The notes under the pieces were generated by a model. It did no database searches. It was given only the letters and a program-made list of their open reading frames with translations, and had not been told where the DNA came from. Shown piece after piece: positions 27,030 through 38,687 of a DNA stretch of 64,000 bases (positions within the stretch are counted from its first letter, which is position 1; each line of letters begins with the position of its first letter). The position numbers were made by a program, and so were the translations under genes. Source of the DNA: Cercis canadensis (Eukaryota > Streptophyta > Magnoliopsida > Fabales > Fabaceae); NCBI GenBank assembly GCA_003255065.1, contig QAOA01005000.1, positions 733,754 to 797,753 on the forward strand, in the 5' to 3' direction.

Positions 27030-27185
27030 AGGAAATTGTCAATATGTGAATGACATGTGTATAAGTCAACTATTTTTAAGTTTGTATGAGAAAATAAAAT
27101 AAATTATATTTTATATCAAATAAAATATACAAATTATGTATGTTTGCTACATTAGTGTGACATTATATATCCATGTGATATAATT
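27030..27185. repeat. dispersed AT-rich repeat, copy 1 of 3
   Basis: This copy shares its order of blocks with 34119-34328 and 61551-61762: GAATGACATGTGTATAAGTC, then AAATTATATTTTATAT, then TTATGTATGTTTGCTAC. It is the least complete copy at the left end. See copy 2 for the termini. Confidence 0.5.
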
Positions 27186-28054
27186 AAATATTCGTATATA
27201 TAATTATAATGGATTCAATATCAAATCTAGCGCACTGGACAATGTTAGTCATTTTAATCCATTGAATCTTCTTTTTTTTATATGAAGTTCATTGAATATT
27301 TTAGTTGTTTTATTGGGATTTTTATTCTTTTATTTATTTGTGCATGTCTACCTTGTTTAAAGTCAAAGTATCTTTTAAAAACTATAAATCTTAAAGAAAA
27401 AGAGAAAATATATTGTTTATATTTTTAAATCACAAATAAATATATTTTATTACAAGTATATATTTATATAAACTATAATGAAATGGGTAAATTAAGTCGC
27501 ATAGGATTAATATAAAGAATATACTAAAAATTATAATACCTAAAGTTTGAACTTAAGTAACTGATTCTTTCATTAATATATGTAAATACACTATTAATTA
27601 AGTTATTTATGATAATCTGTTATAAGTTCACACTCAAAATCACTAATGTAATACAATAATAAAATAATGTATTTTTCACGAAAAGGCAATTAGTAAATAA
27701 AACACCATTGTTAGGAAGGTAAAGTTAATATTATTAGACATGGAATAAGAATGTGAATTCAAAATTTTATGATCTTTAAATATATATTTTTTGATATTTG
27801 TAGTGTTTAAATATTGAGCATTGTTAGATTACCTGAATGTTTTTATACAGACTTAGCCCAAGTTTAAAGGTGGAAAATGGCATGTACAAGTGGACAATAG
27901 AAATAATTTAAGTTGGGACTCAGGGGAAAAATTAATTACATATTTATTTGGTGCTGCATCTAGGCAGGCAACATACCCACGCCAACTTGGACTTTCTTTA
28001 AATATATATCATTAAATGAAGCTTAAAAATATATATTAAGAAAAAAATGATCAG

Positions 28055-28473
28055 ACAAATTGTAAAGGATTTTTGACTTTAATATTATTATTTTTAAATT
28101 TATTTATATAATTAAAACACTTTTTAACTTATATATTTAAATATTATACTTTAAAAAATATATAAAAAAATGAAGTATAACATGTGGAGCTCACCAGACA
28201 CGCCAATAGCCCTACAGTGCGTTCACATGAGACATACTAGTGAGCCAACGACGGATTCTTTATTATAGGGTTTTATTGTCATTTTTATATCAAAGTACAC
28301 ATTTAAAAAAAGTTTGTATGTAAGACAATAATGGACATGTTATGAGACTATTAGTGTGTCTAATAGGCTCCACATGTCAGACTTTTTTTTTAATATAATA
28401 TTTAAATATATAAATTCAAAAATATTATAATTGTATAAACAATGATATTAAAATCAAAGACCCAATTGTAAAT
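28055..28473. mobile_element. foldback element with long inverted repeats, about 420 bp
   Basis: The left arm from 28055 (AATTGTAAAGGATTTTTGAC, then TTTAATATTATT) continues to ACATGTGGAGCTCACCAGAC near 28180. In reverse complement, the right arm from 28473 shows the same order: ACAATTGGGTCTTTGATTTT, TATATATTTAAATATTATA, then ACATGTGGAGCCTATTAGAC. Each arm is about 150 bp. It has no coding capacity, and the ends and target duplication are not precisely defined. Confidence 0.55.
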
Positions 28474-28557
28474 TCAAAAAAGAAAAGACGATGCAATTTT
28501 TTTTTTTGTCAAAAATGCAAAGTTATTTGATGTAATTTGATATAATGAAAAAAAAAA

Positions 28558-29180
28558 ATTGATTTTAATAATGATTTTTTCAAATTATTTATTTTAAATA
28601 TTTTAATATTTGTAAAATAATTATCAGAAAAGTGGCGTCACCTAATACGAGACGTCAACGGCGTCACGCGCGGTCGCGAACGACTTCCCAGTCTTCTTCT
28701 CTTCCGTCTTTGCTCCTCTCCGCCAGCTGTTATATTTGCATCCTCTCCTTTCTCCCTTCTCGCCTACTAGAGAGCACCTTCTTTTTTTTCGAAGTTTTCA
28801 AATTCTCTTGTGCATTTCCTTTATTTTCTCCAAGTTCTGTCACTAGATCGTTAAGGAAGTGAACTACTTTCCGGAGGTTCTAGTTAGTGCAGGGAAGAGC
28901 TTTCTGTGTTTCGTAGCCATTGAGATTTTAAGAGGAAAACTCGCGAGAGTTTAGAAAAGAAGAGGAAGGGGGGGGGGCAACGCTTACGTCACCAACTCCG
29001 CCGGGAACTGCATATGGAAGGTGAACGAAGATAGTGTTGAAGGATGACCGACTGGCGTCACTCCTCGACAGCTTTATGAAAAAAAGGTTAAAATATTTAG
29101 AAGTATAATATTGAAATACATAAATTTAAAAATAAAATATTAAAATAAATCATTTTAAAAATACATTATTAAAATTAATT
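28558..29180. mobile_element. TIR element with a GC-rich, CGTCAC-rich interior
   Basis: AT-rich arms at 28558-28610 and 29132-29180 are imperfect inverse copies (ATTGATTTTAATAATG versus ATTAATTTTAATAATG, continuing into TTATTTTAA). The interior, about 28630-29080, is far more GC-rich than its surroundings. It carries repeated CGTCAC cores (near 28635, 28661, 28986 and 29057) and UTR-like CT-rich sequence. No protein similarity is evident. A captured promoter/5' UTR fragment is one reading. Confidence 0.4.
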
Positions 29181-30989
29181 AGCCAATATATTAATTTTGT
29201 AAAGATGGCTTTCACCTTCAACCGACCAAATAGAGTTAAATAGTTAAATAATTAAATAATCTTTGGAGAGTGGGCGTATGTTAATTAATTCATTAAACGT
29301 ACTGTAGAACTTCCATTTAAAACCTCGCCTACCCCATTCTTCCCATTAATTACGCTTAAATCATTTTTAACTTGACGTATTTCTAAGGATGAGATTGGAT
29401 CCCAAATTCGGATCTAATACAGTAGAATGAATCATGAGATTACCAAAAAGTATATATCAATATCAGTAATGGCAACACTTTAATTAGCAAAACCCTCCTA
29501 CATAATTGGTTTGGTCAAGTAATATTGGAATCAATAATACTCATTCTTATGGCTCTGCCATCTTTTGATGTGTTACGTAGGCGGTAACTCTCTTCTATTT
29601 TTACCCAACAGGGGAATCAATAATACCCATAGTTGTTTTTATCTTCCAAGACAAGTACCCAAAAAAAAAAAGAAAAGGAAATAAAATTACTGACAAAAAA
29701 TAAATAAACAAATTATCGGGACTGACCCTGAGAAAAGAAAAAGACGAAGAAGCAGCTATGTTTCGATGCAACTGCACGTACTAAAACATCGAATAATATT
29801 ATAATACAAAAAAATTAATGAGGAAGTAGAATATGTCGGATCAATCAGATGGCCAAACCATGCTAATATGCTATTGACTTTGACCCGCCATGAGGAAATT
29901 AGAAGACAGAAGCCAATCATAGTGTCAACTGCAACCCAAAGAGCCCGGGATCTAATTGGGCCCAGGACCGAATAGTCGACGCATGGAACTTTTTTATTTT
30001 CAGAAAAAAAAATTATGATATATATTATGTGTGTTTTTTTAATATATTAAAAATCTTAAGAGTGGAGCTTAATTGACATTTTTAAATTTGATAACGGTCT
30101 GGAAATTCAATAATGCTATTGATCCTTTTTTTTTTGGGCGCTAACTCTAGTGATGATGATACAACTTATGATTCGAAGGAGGGGAACAAAATAAATGCAT
30201 GACAATGACAATAATTTCTTTTGTTTGTGATTTAAAATTAGGCAAAACATTCATGGTGTCTTTGTTAGTAGGATAAAAACGGAAAATATAACAATTAGCA
30301 TATCAAATCAGGATTCCAGTCGTAATGCGTATACCAAAATGAATATGTTTGATATGAATACAAATAAAGGATGATGATACCCTCTTCGGTGGACATATGA
30401 CTATTTGAGTATTTAAAAGCATTGTTTTCTATTTTTGGCCCACTTCAAGTTATTAGTGGTGGGTTATTGGTAGGTGTCAGCACATGAGCCCACGAAACAA
30501 ACAAAAGAGGAAAATCTTCCACTGTTAACTTTTTTTTTAATGAAAAAAATCTCATGATTAATTTTATTGATACCACTTATTTAAATTCGGATTATCATAA
30601 TTTGATCATAATAATGAGGTGTGTCATCACTAACTGGTGAGTCACTGAGTCCCATAAAAAAAAGTTCAACATTTTCATTTAATTTTCCTCTAATTTTTTT
30701 TTTTTTTTAAAAAAGAGCACTCATAAAATTTCAAACACTAAAAATAAATAAAATCTTCTGCTGCTACTCTGTCCATAAATTGTCTCATATGTTGCGCACA
30801 TGACAGGAGCCCACATATCCAACCAAAGCCGCGTAAATATTCTCCACTGTTCCCTTTCGCCATGTACTCAATCAGATACTACAAATAAAACATGCACACA
30901 CACAGATAGAAGCTCACACACCAAACAGAAATCATCTTCTTCGTTAAAATCGCAGACATGAGACAATATGTAGTTTGTTAATTATGAGA

Positions 30990-31100
30990 ATTAATAATCT
31001 CGCAACATGCACAAGTCTGCTTGGATCCCCTTCAAGCTGACAAGCATTGTTTTATATTGAGTTTCAGCTTGTATTCGGCGGCAGCATTATTGCGAAGAAC
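30990..31100. other. possible structured (hairpin) transcript, unassigned
   Basis: Nested complementary segments occur in a short space. An outer stem CGCAAcATGC (31001-31010) pairs with GCATtaTTGCG (31084-31094), and an inner stem CAAGCTGA (31033-31040) pairs with TCAGCTTG (31064-31071). The surrounding 30770-31250 is richer in GC than its neighbours. It matches no plant miRNA I know by sequence and could be chance. Confidence 0.2.
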
Positions 31101-32035
31101 ATGTTTCTCCAAACAGACACTGAATCGGCACCTTAATTCGTGATCATTTATAGATCACGCTGCATCACAACAACAGACGCATTTGTTCTTGTCGATTAAT
31201 TCGATTCCTTACCATGAGCACTGTTTGAAACTGCTGATGAATCCTAAAAGCACAACTCTTATGAATTGGAATATTAAGCTGTTAATAATTGCTCACTTAT
31301 ACAAGTATGCATGATTCGCAGGGTGATGATTGAATAAACAATATCTAATGTCTGATATAATTCACAACTACCCCACTCTTTCAAAAATTTTATTTTCCTT
31401 ACTTGTTTCAGACTTTCAGTGTAGATTGGATCATCATAAATCTTGTCTATCCAAAAAGAAATTCAGGCATGCCAAATACATTCTTAAGGTTTTTCAAACC
31501 TTTTCCTTACGGGAAGTGTCTATAATATGAAAATATAAAATGTCTTCGAATGTTGAAAAAAAAAGTTACAAATAACCTCCACTCTGCTGAGAACTTTCCT
31601 TTCAGATTGAGTTAAGTGCGGGCCACGAGGGTAGGGTGTATTATTAGTAATTATTAATAGTCTGAAAAAAGTAAACGAGGGGTGGGGGGAGAGTTGTATA
31701 TGCCTTTGTGCTCATATTTAATTGAGAATCGGGATTTTAGTTTCATCGTATTCAAAATTTTGGGAAGAAATAATAAATTGATTACATATTATTTATGTAA
31801 ACTAAATAACTCACTAAATTAAGAAAAAAATAGGCTATTCATTATTTTTCTCTATATTATAGATATTTATTATTATTATTATTCTAAAGATAAAATATTT
31901 ACATATATTTTTAAAAAATAATAAGCATATATTTAAGTGGTCAACACTATTATGTGCTAATTATGTTAATTTTTTTTGGTACATAAGAGTAAAAGAAGAA
32001 AAAATTACAACCTAAAAAAGGGAATTGAAACTAAA

Positions 32036-32227
32036 TCAGCTAATAACTCTAATTGAAAGCCATTTAGGAGCCCTCGAAAGGGAAACCAAAGAAACCTTAT
32101 GCAAAGCACTATGCTTGGCTAGCATGTCCGTATAAAAGTTCGCTTCCATGAAGTTATGCTTGAACTCAACTTGCCAATCTCGGTTAAGAACTAAGAAGGC
32201 TGCGAATGTCAGTGATGATGGCTCCAT
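32036..32227 (-). mobile_element. LINE (non-LTR retrotransposon) remnant, RNase H end
   Basis: The minus-strand frame reads NRDWQVEFKHNFMEANFYTD, then MLAKHSALHK. This fits the last part of the RNase H-like domain found at the end of plant LINE polyproteins, where the pattern is W.V...H..REAN..AD.LA. Only about 60 codons survive; reverse transcriptase and endonuclease are absent. It is an old, truncated scrap. Confidence 0.6.
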
Positions 32228-32510
32228 AACGATGCATAGAATAGCATTTCTTCTCTAGTCACATTTTGAATTCAACTTGCCAATCTCATTTTCATCTTTC
32301 ATGGGGTTTTGTATACATTTTCATAATTTATGTGGGTTATAGGTATGTTTTGAAATTGTTAGAGACAAACTGCATATTAAGTAAAATTTAAAGCGATAAA
32401 TTAGATTTTTCTAAGTAATTAATACCTCCTTAATTTTCTAAACCTATACATAAAATAAAATATTTTTTTTAAAAATACATATAAAAAGAAACTCAAAAAA
32501 ATATATAAAT

Positions 32511-32696
32511 GAGATGTACTACGGATCCGAATTCAGTCATGTGACTTGAGTTATGTTGTTCAGATTTAAATTGTACATTTCATTAAAACTCATTTAAACC
32601 ATTAAAACACATTAACATTTAATGATTAAGATGAACTTTAATGAGATGTACCGCTCAAGTCACATAACCAAATTCAAATCCGATGTACCATTGGTC
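32511..32696. mobile_element. short palindromic MITE-like element, about 186 bp
   Basis: The left half (GATGTACTACGGATCCGAATT, then ATGTGACTTGAG at about 32540) is mirrored by the right half in reverse complement (GGTACATCGGATTTGAATT, then ATGTGACTTGAG). Further paired blocks follow (ATTTCATTAAAACTCAT / ATCTCATTAAAGTTCAT), so nearly the whole segment can fold into one hairpin. It is non-coding. Confidence 0.55.
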
Positions 32697-33540
32697 AAAG
32701 TCTTTCTCTTTATTTTTTAATTATTTTAGTCCTATGGCTTTCAACACTATCGGCAACTAATTTCGGAGACGTTGGCGGCCTTTTCTCGTCTTACATGTGT
32801 TCCATACTTCCATGGACTACGTTCTATTTAGGAAAGAAAAAATAAAATAAAAATGTTTTGATAACATATTATATGTTATTTATTTTTCAAAACATTTATT
32901 TGAAAACCACTCTTTATTTTCACTCCATCCAAGCAAAGACTTAATGGATAAAAGAAAAATTATGGTTGGTAATTGGATTGACGTAGATAAAAATATATTT
33001 TGTATTCAACACTTACAACTTTTTTAGGAAGGAAAATGTAATTCATTTTTTAAAAAGGAAAATTCATTTTTCAAAAGAAATAAAGCACAGGATAATTAAA
33101 TGAGAATGTATAATATTTTAGGAAATATATTGAATTGAAAATATTTGTCAATCAATTTATCTATCATAAAACAAATAAACTCTTATAATACTTTTTGTGG
33201 TTAATTATAAAATTATTATTTTTAAACCCAAGACAGTTTTAGAGGGTTGAAGAGTTGGAAAAGCAAGAGACTCAAAGAAAATTATCAATTACCATATTCA
33301 AATCCGACCATGCAAGAGATTTAGGTGTAGCTAAATTTTTAGTACCAGCTAATTTTATTTTTCTTTTTGGTTTAATAGAGGCTACATAATATAACATGTG
33401 TTAGTCTATCATTTTCTAAAATTTTATCACACTCATTCTTAATAAAATTTAAAATTAGAACCTCTATAATAAAGTACTAAGTTCTAAATTACAAATATAT
33501 TTTATTGGAGACAACTAGCTTTGTTTTGACTCACTAACTA

Positions 33541-33900
33541 GGCAAAGTTATCAAATAATACACATTATCAAACTATTTACACAAATGAGATATTTTCGAA
33601 CTATTTACCTAAAAATGGCACTTTTGAATATTTTAATGAAAACAAACATGAAAAAAGCCAGGCAATGAACACGCTTTAGAGGTAAAGCGTGTTCATTTGA
33701 AACACGTTTTATAGATAAAGCGTGTTCACAAGAAACACGTTTTACCTCTAAAAGCGTGTTTATTGCTGACTTTTTTTACGTTTAATTTTTGTTAAAAAAT
33801 TAATAAAATATTTAAAAGTGTCCCTTTTAAATAAATAGTTTGAAAACTATTCCATTTGTGTAAATAGTTTGACAATGTGTATTATTTGTGTAACTTTGCC
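33541..33900. mobile_element. Mutator-type MITE, 360 bp, with perfect 9 bp target duplication
   Basis: The element begins GGCAAAGTTA and ends TAACTTTGCC, and it is flanked on both sides by CACTAACTA (33532-33540 and 33901-33909). A 9 bp duplication is the signature of Mutator-like insertion. The two arms pair for about 130 bp each (for example ATAATACACATTATCAAACT against its near-inverse on the right). The centre, about 33668-33765, consists of three successive hairpins built on AACACGCTTT/AAAGCGTGTT. There is no coding capacity, so it would need a transposase from elsewhere. Boundaries are exact. Confidence 0.85.
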
Positions 33901-34118
33901 CACTAACTAGTTACCTCTTAAAGTTACTTAAATTTTATTAAGTATTTAAGTCACTACAAATACTTTATTTTACTAGTAGGTGAGTTCTAAATAATTTGCA
34001 AAACATCGATACCTCACATTATGTAATAAAAAAAATTGAAAGCCTTTTTTTTTTTTTATACATATTATTAGTTATCACTTTAAATTTAAACAAATTTAAA
34101 TGACATTTTAATAAAAAA

Positions 34119-34328
34119 GGTTTCTTAGATACTTTTAATATTTATGTAGTATGTCATACTACATAGAAATAACCAATAAATAAATGACATGTGTACAAAT
34201 TAACTGTTTTTAAGTTTGTTTAAAAAATTAAATAAATTATATTTTATATATAATAAAATATAAAAAATTATGTATGCTTACTACGTCAGTGTAGTATGAC
34301 ATACTTACGTAGTATCATAGAATCCCCG
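34119..34328. mobile_element. dispersed AT-rich MITE-like repeat, copy 2 of 3
   Basis: This is the most complete copy. The left end GGTTTCTTAGATAC leads to the palindrome GTAGTATGTCATACTAC. The right end, read in reverse, starts GGGGATTCTATGATAC and reaches TATGTCATACTAC. The middle is shared with copies at 27.0 kb and 61.6 kb. The inverted termini are imperfect and no clear target duplication was found. Confidence 0.5.
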
Positions 34329-34999
34329 TTTAATAAATATTATTTTTAAATCATTCACTTTAAATGAAATCTGACCATAGGTTTAACTATTATTAATATG
34401 GTATTATAGGGTGAGAAAAAAGCATAAGAACCAATAAACGCTTTATTCAATTGGTAGCAAGTTAATCTTGGGCGTGCACTCTTAGTTGTGGTTAAATATT
34501 CAAAGTCCAATAAAAATATTATTGAGAGAGAAAAAATCGTTATTACTCTAACTTTTGAACAAAATTAAGCTCATATTCAATTGAATAAAATGAAAATATT
34601 CGTTATATTATTAAAAAAAAAAAATCTTAATATTACCGAATTATTTCAGTCAATCCCTAGATTTTCTTCGTAGGAGTAGCACCAACGAAAAAGATATTTA
34701 TACACGTAATCAAACCGTCTAACATGGACCCGCCAGATCAGATTCAAGAACAGTCAACTCCCACTATCTATATATTCTAAGTTCTAAAAACCAAACTAGA
34801 GGAGAATTCTTATATACTTTCATAGATGTTAGGTAAAAAAAAGGGTGACAGTTACACTAGTCAAATTCATTTAAACATATTATTTAATTCTTTTAATTCA
34901 CTTAATATCACTTCATTTCTGGCCTAAAGTACTACTTTTAAAATAAGGAAAAAAGAAAAAGAAAAAAGCAGGCACTGTCTCTATTCTAGTCAAGTCTGG

Positions 35000-36055
35000 T
35001 TAGCCAGCTCGGCGAAGGAGAAAAGGAATTCAATCAAAGCAAAGGAGATAATAATGGTATATTACATGAGATTTTATTGGACAAAAATCTCTGTAATAAT
35101 ACTCATTTCAAAGGTACTGAACGCAAGTCAAGAGGTTCCAGCGCTTTATCCTACGCACTCCTCTCTGCTTATCCTGCGCATATTTCGCCGGTTTCGGAGA
35201 CGAGATCTTCAACTAGGCCCTCAAATACTTCTTTCCCAGCGCTCGGAGTTCGAAACTTCTAGTGTATTTTGGAATTTGATTTCAGGTACTTGCCGATCTA
35301 TTACACTCTTGAATGTAAATTTCTAGTTTATCTTTCTCTGTTATTTTTCCTCTTTTCGTCATCAAGTGTATATGAAATTATGAATCAGCATTTTCTAGGA
35401 AAATTTTGTTTCAACTTGTTATATTAGGTTCTGTTTTGGACTGATCTATGACTGTTTACTACGATTTTAACAGCAGTTTCCTCTGATTGGCGGTGATTGA
35501 TTCGATCCACTTTCAGTTAGTTTGTTGATTTGCTAACTGCTAACTTTGCTGTAGTCGGAACACTGATATTATACTGTATTCTGTAATGTTAACAAGCATC
35601 ACTTGCCGTATTCTATTACTCAAGGATGACATGCAAATAATTTTGCAAAAATATATGTTCGATATATTCGATAGCAGTTCTGAGAAATATGTTCTCACAA
35701 TTGAAAGATTTTAGTTAATATGAATAAAATTAGTAGTTACATCATACCAGCTTTAGTTCTCATATGAATGAAATGAAGGTTAGCTGACTGGAGCAAAAGC
35801 GAGTATTCAATTTATGATTATGATAAATATGATAATACTAGATGCAATTGGATTGGAAACACACGCAAACACATTTGTTCTTTTTTGAATTACTGAAACT
35901 TGCATGAATCACCGTTATCTATCTTTAATTTATATTGCAATGAACATCTCCATGGAAGCACTAATGTTTTTCCTACTTAGATTTTCAAACTTAGAAGTGT
36001 TCATTTTGTAGTACAAACTAATTTAATTATGAATTTTTATCAGTGAAGAAGAATC
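35000..36055 (+). other. Pti1-like gene 5' region with a leader intron
   Basis: A probable leader exon ends TTTCAG|GTACTT at 35285. The intron 35286-36043 ends TTTTATCAG, and the coding exon follows with 12 leader bases before the ATG at 36056. An upstream ATG at 35054 opens a 90-codon frame that would be a uORF only if transcription starts before it; the start site is not determined. Confidence 0.55.
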
Positions 36056-38687
36056 ATGAGCTGTTTCAGCTGTTGCGAAGAGGATGACTTTCACAAGACT
36101 GCTGAGAGTGGAGGACCATACATGGTAAAAAATTCAGCAGGTAATTTGGCTCATGTTCGCTACAGGAGTGCACACAATATTTATTGTCTAATTCATTACA
36201 CTTACATTTCCATCTCAATTGCATCACTCTCCTCCCCAACACCCCCCCGCGCGCGCGCGGGGCAAAGCGCAAAAGAAAAGGGTGATGATGTTGAGTGTAC
36301 TTTTAGCTAACTTGTTTAATGTTAATATTCTAAAATGAATTTAATGAAATTATTGTTATAAATTCATTGTGCAGGAAGCGATGGAAATTATCATGCTTCA
36401 GAAACTGCAAGCAAGGGTGCTCAGACTGTTAAAGTCCAGCCCATTGAAGTTCCTGCCATACCAGTGGATGAACTAAAGGAAATCACAGATAACTTTGGGA
36501 CAGATTCTCTGATTGGAGAGGGTTCCTATGGAAGAGTATATTATGGGGTTCTTAGAAGTGGGCAGGCTGCAGCAATCAAAAAATTAGATGCCAGTAAACA
36601 GCCTGATGAGGAACTTTTAGCTCAGGTATGTATGATAACCATATCTTACTATTTTTTGTCTGGCCATTGATGTGGTTCAGATCCTATAAGTCGCTGGATT
36701 TTTGAACTTTCAGGTATCAATGGTATCAAGGCTGAAGCATGAAAATTTTGTTCAGTTGCTTGGTTATTGTGTTGATGGAAATTCCCGTGTTCTTGCTTAT
36801 GAGTTTGCATCCAATGGGTCTCTTCATGATATTTTACATGGTATATGATTTACCTTATCAATTTTATATATTATCTAATGACATCAATTGGCATTGGCTG
36901 AATTCTTTATCTATATTAGAGGAAGGGAGAAGATTAAAGACTTCAACATTTCAAAACTTTTTGGAGTCATTACAAGCAATAATATTACTTGAGAGTTATA
37001 TTACTATATTAGTTCTACTCATCTTTTTTAATATTAATGTCCTTATCACTGGCATTTTACATGCAGGCAGGAAAGGTGTTAAAGGTGCACAGCCTGGTCC
37101 TGTTCTATCATGGGCCCAGAGAGTAAAAATTGCTGTAGGGGCCGCAAAAGGGCTTGAGTACTTGCATGAGAAGGCTGATCCCCACATTATCCACCGGGAC
37201 ATCAAGTCAAGCAATGTACTAATCTTTGACGATGATGTCGCTAAAATTGCAGATTTTGATTTGTCAAATCAGGCTCCTGACATGGCTGCACGTCTTCATT
37301 CTACCCGTGTCCTTGGAACCTTTGGTTACCATGCACCAGAGTAAGACATGCATATAGAATATCCAATTTATATTATTGTGTCACAAGCCTTGTTTTATCC
37401 TGGTTGGTATAATGCAACTTCTGATTTTTAGCTTGATTAGGGAAGAATGTTGGAAAAGAAAATGGGAATTTTGCTTTCTTCCATAGTTGACTAAAAATTC
37501 TGACCTATTCCAATACTTAGTTTATTTTCTTGGTCTGTTTGAGACGTTTAACTGAGGATCAGTTTGGACAAACAAAATTACTTTTATATTAAGTGCCCAA
37601 CTGGGTATTTGCCTTGACTGGTATTCAGTTATCTGTCTAATCTTGTTTTTGCAGATATGCAATGACTGGACAATTGAATGCCAAGAGTGATGTATACAGC
37701 TTTGGTGTTGTCCTTCTGGAACTTTTGACTGGAAGAAAGCCTGTTGATCATACACTACCACGTGGACAGCAGAGTCTGGTTACTTGGGTATTAGTTTAAG
37801 CTATCTCTGCTCCCCCCCCAAAAAAAAAAAAAAAAAAATTGTCACCTTTTGTCCTCTTGTTAGGAAATTTAAAATGCAGGCAAGTTAGCTCATTACAGCA
37901 AAATGGTATGTGTTTCAGGCCACACCAAAGCTCAGTGAGGATAAAGTCAGGCAGTGTGTTGATACAAGACTAGGAGGAGATTACCCACCCAAAGCTGTTG
38001 CTAAGGTGTGTACTGTGCTTTTAGTATCTTTCCCTCCCTATTTTTAATGATTATGGCATTTTCCTTGATGAGGTAGTGTGAAAACTGTATCTGAAACTGT
38101 GTTAAAGCAAAATATGACCATATAATTGTTTGAAATACCAACATATGAATTGTCAAACTATGCAAAAGTAGCTTACTAGTGATAACCGCAGAATTCTTAC
38201 ATTTTATTCTCAAGTAGATGTTATGCAATGACCAAAAAATATATATAGAACTTTGTTCTATCATTTCCTTTTGGGGGAAGCAGTTGTTAAATAAATAAAT
38301 TAACTGAGGTAACACTATTTTTCAGAGTCTCTGCAAGTTTAGAGCAAATAATAAGTTTTCATTGCCTGAGAGGAAAAAATGACAATACTTAATTGTAATA
38401 ATAATTTATACTTTCTGTGGGACGTGAGTTAAGCTGACTCTGTTCTGTGCGATATATTGGAACAATAGGCACCCGGGACAAATGCCCTTAGCGATAAACT
38501 ATTTACATAATTGAGATCAATGTTGATGTATAACAATTTGTTGCTTGGCTAATTACAGATGGCTGCTGTTGCTGCACTTTGCGTGCAATATGAAGCTGAT
38601 TTCAGACCAAACATGAGCATTGTAGTCAAAGCTCTTCAACCTTTGTTGAATGCACGACCTGGACCTGCTGGTGAAACACCAAACTAA
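36056..38687 (+). CDS. Pti1-like serine/threonine protein kinase
   Basis: A receptor-like cytoplasmic kinase of 361 aa, the usual length of plant Pti1-like kinases. Tomato Pti1 is phosphorylated by Pto, and relatives link to OXI1/AGC kinases and oxidative stress signalling. Seven exons fit: 36056-36140, 36375-36625, 36714-36840, 37067-37340, 37655-37787, 37919-38005 and 38559-38687. The N-terminus MSCFSCC has cysteines suited to S-acylation, so plasma-membrane attachment is likely. Kinase motifs: GEGSYGRV (about 77), ATP-binding Lys in AAIKKL (about 97), HRDIKSSN (HRD near 197-199), and DFD in place of DFG (about 217), a normal feature of this family. The activation loop [14 protein letters not shown] carries the Thr (about 234) matching Thr233 of tomato Pti1. 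No damage is seen. Confidence 0.95.
36241..36262. repeat. alternating CG tract in the first Pti1-like coding intron
   Basis: A C-run followed by about five GC dinucleotides and a G-run forms a self-complementary tract inside an otherwise AT-rich intron. Alternating CG of this kind can adopt Z-DNA or a hairpin. It could also be a hard-to-sequence spot. Confidence 0.7.

Larger units (their letters stand above)
23300..34999. other. 11.7 kb gene-poor, AT-rich block rich in small transposable elements
   Basis: No intact protein gene is visible on either strand. The content I can define is listed separately: a probable gene-capturing TIR element, foldback elements, a dispersed AT-rich repeat, a LINE remnant and one possible structured RNA. 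A G-box CACGTG at 23659-23664 lies upstream of SPL. A GC-rich island at 24525-24830 has long open frames on both strands (88-90 codons) without recognisable similarity. The remainder is AT-rich with no feature I can support. Confidence 0.6.
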
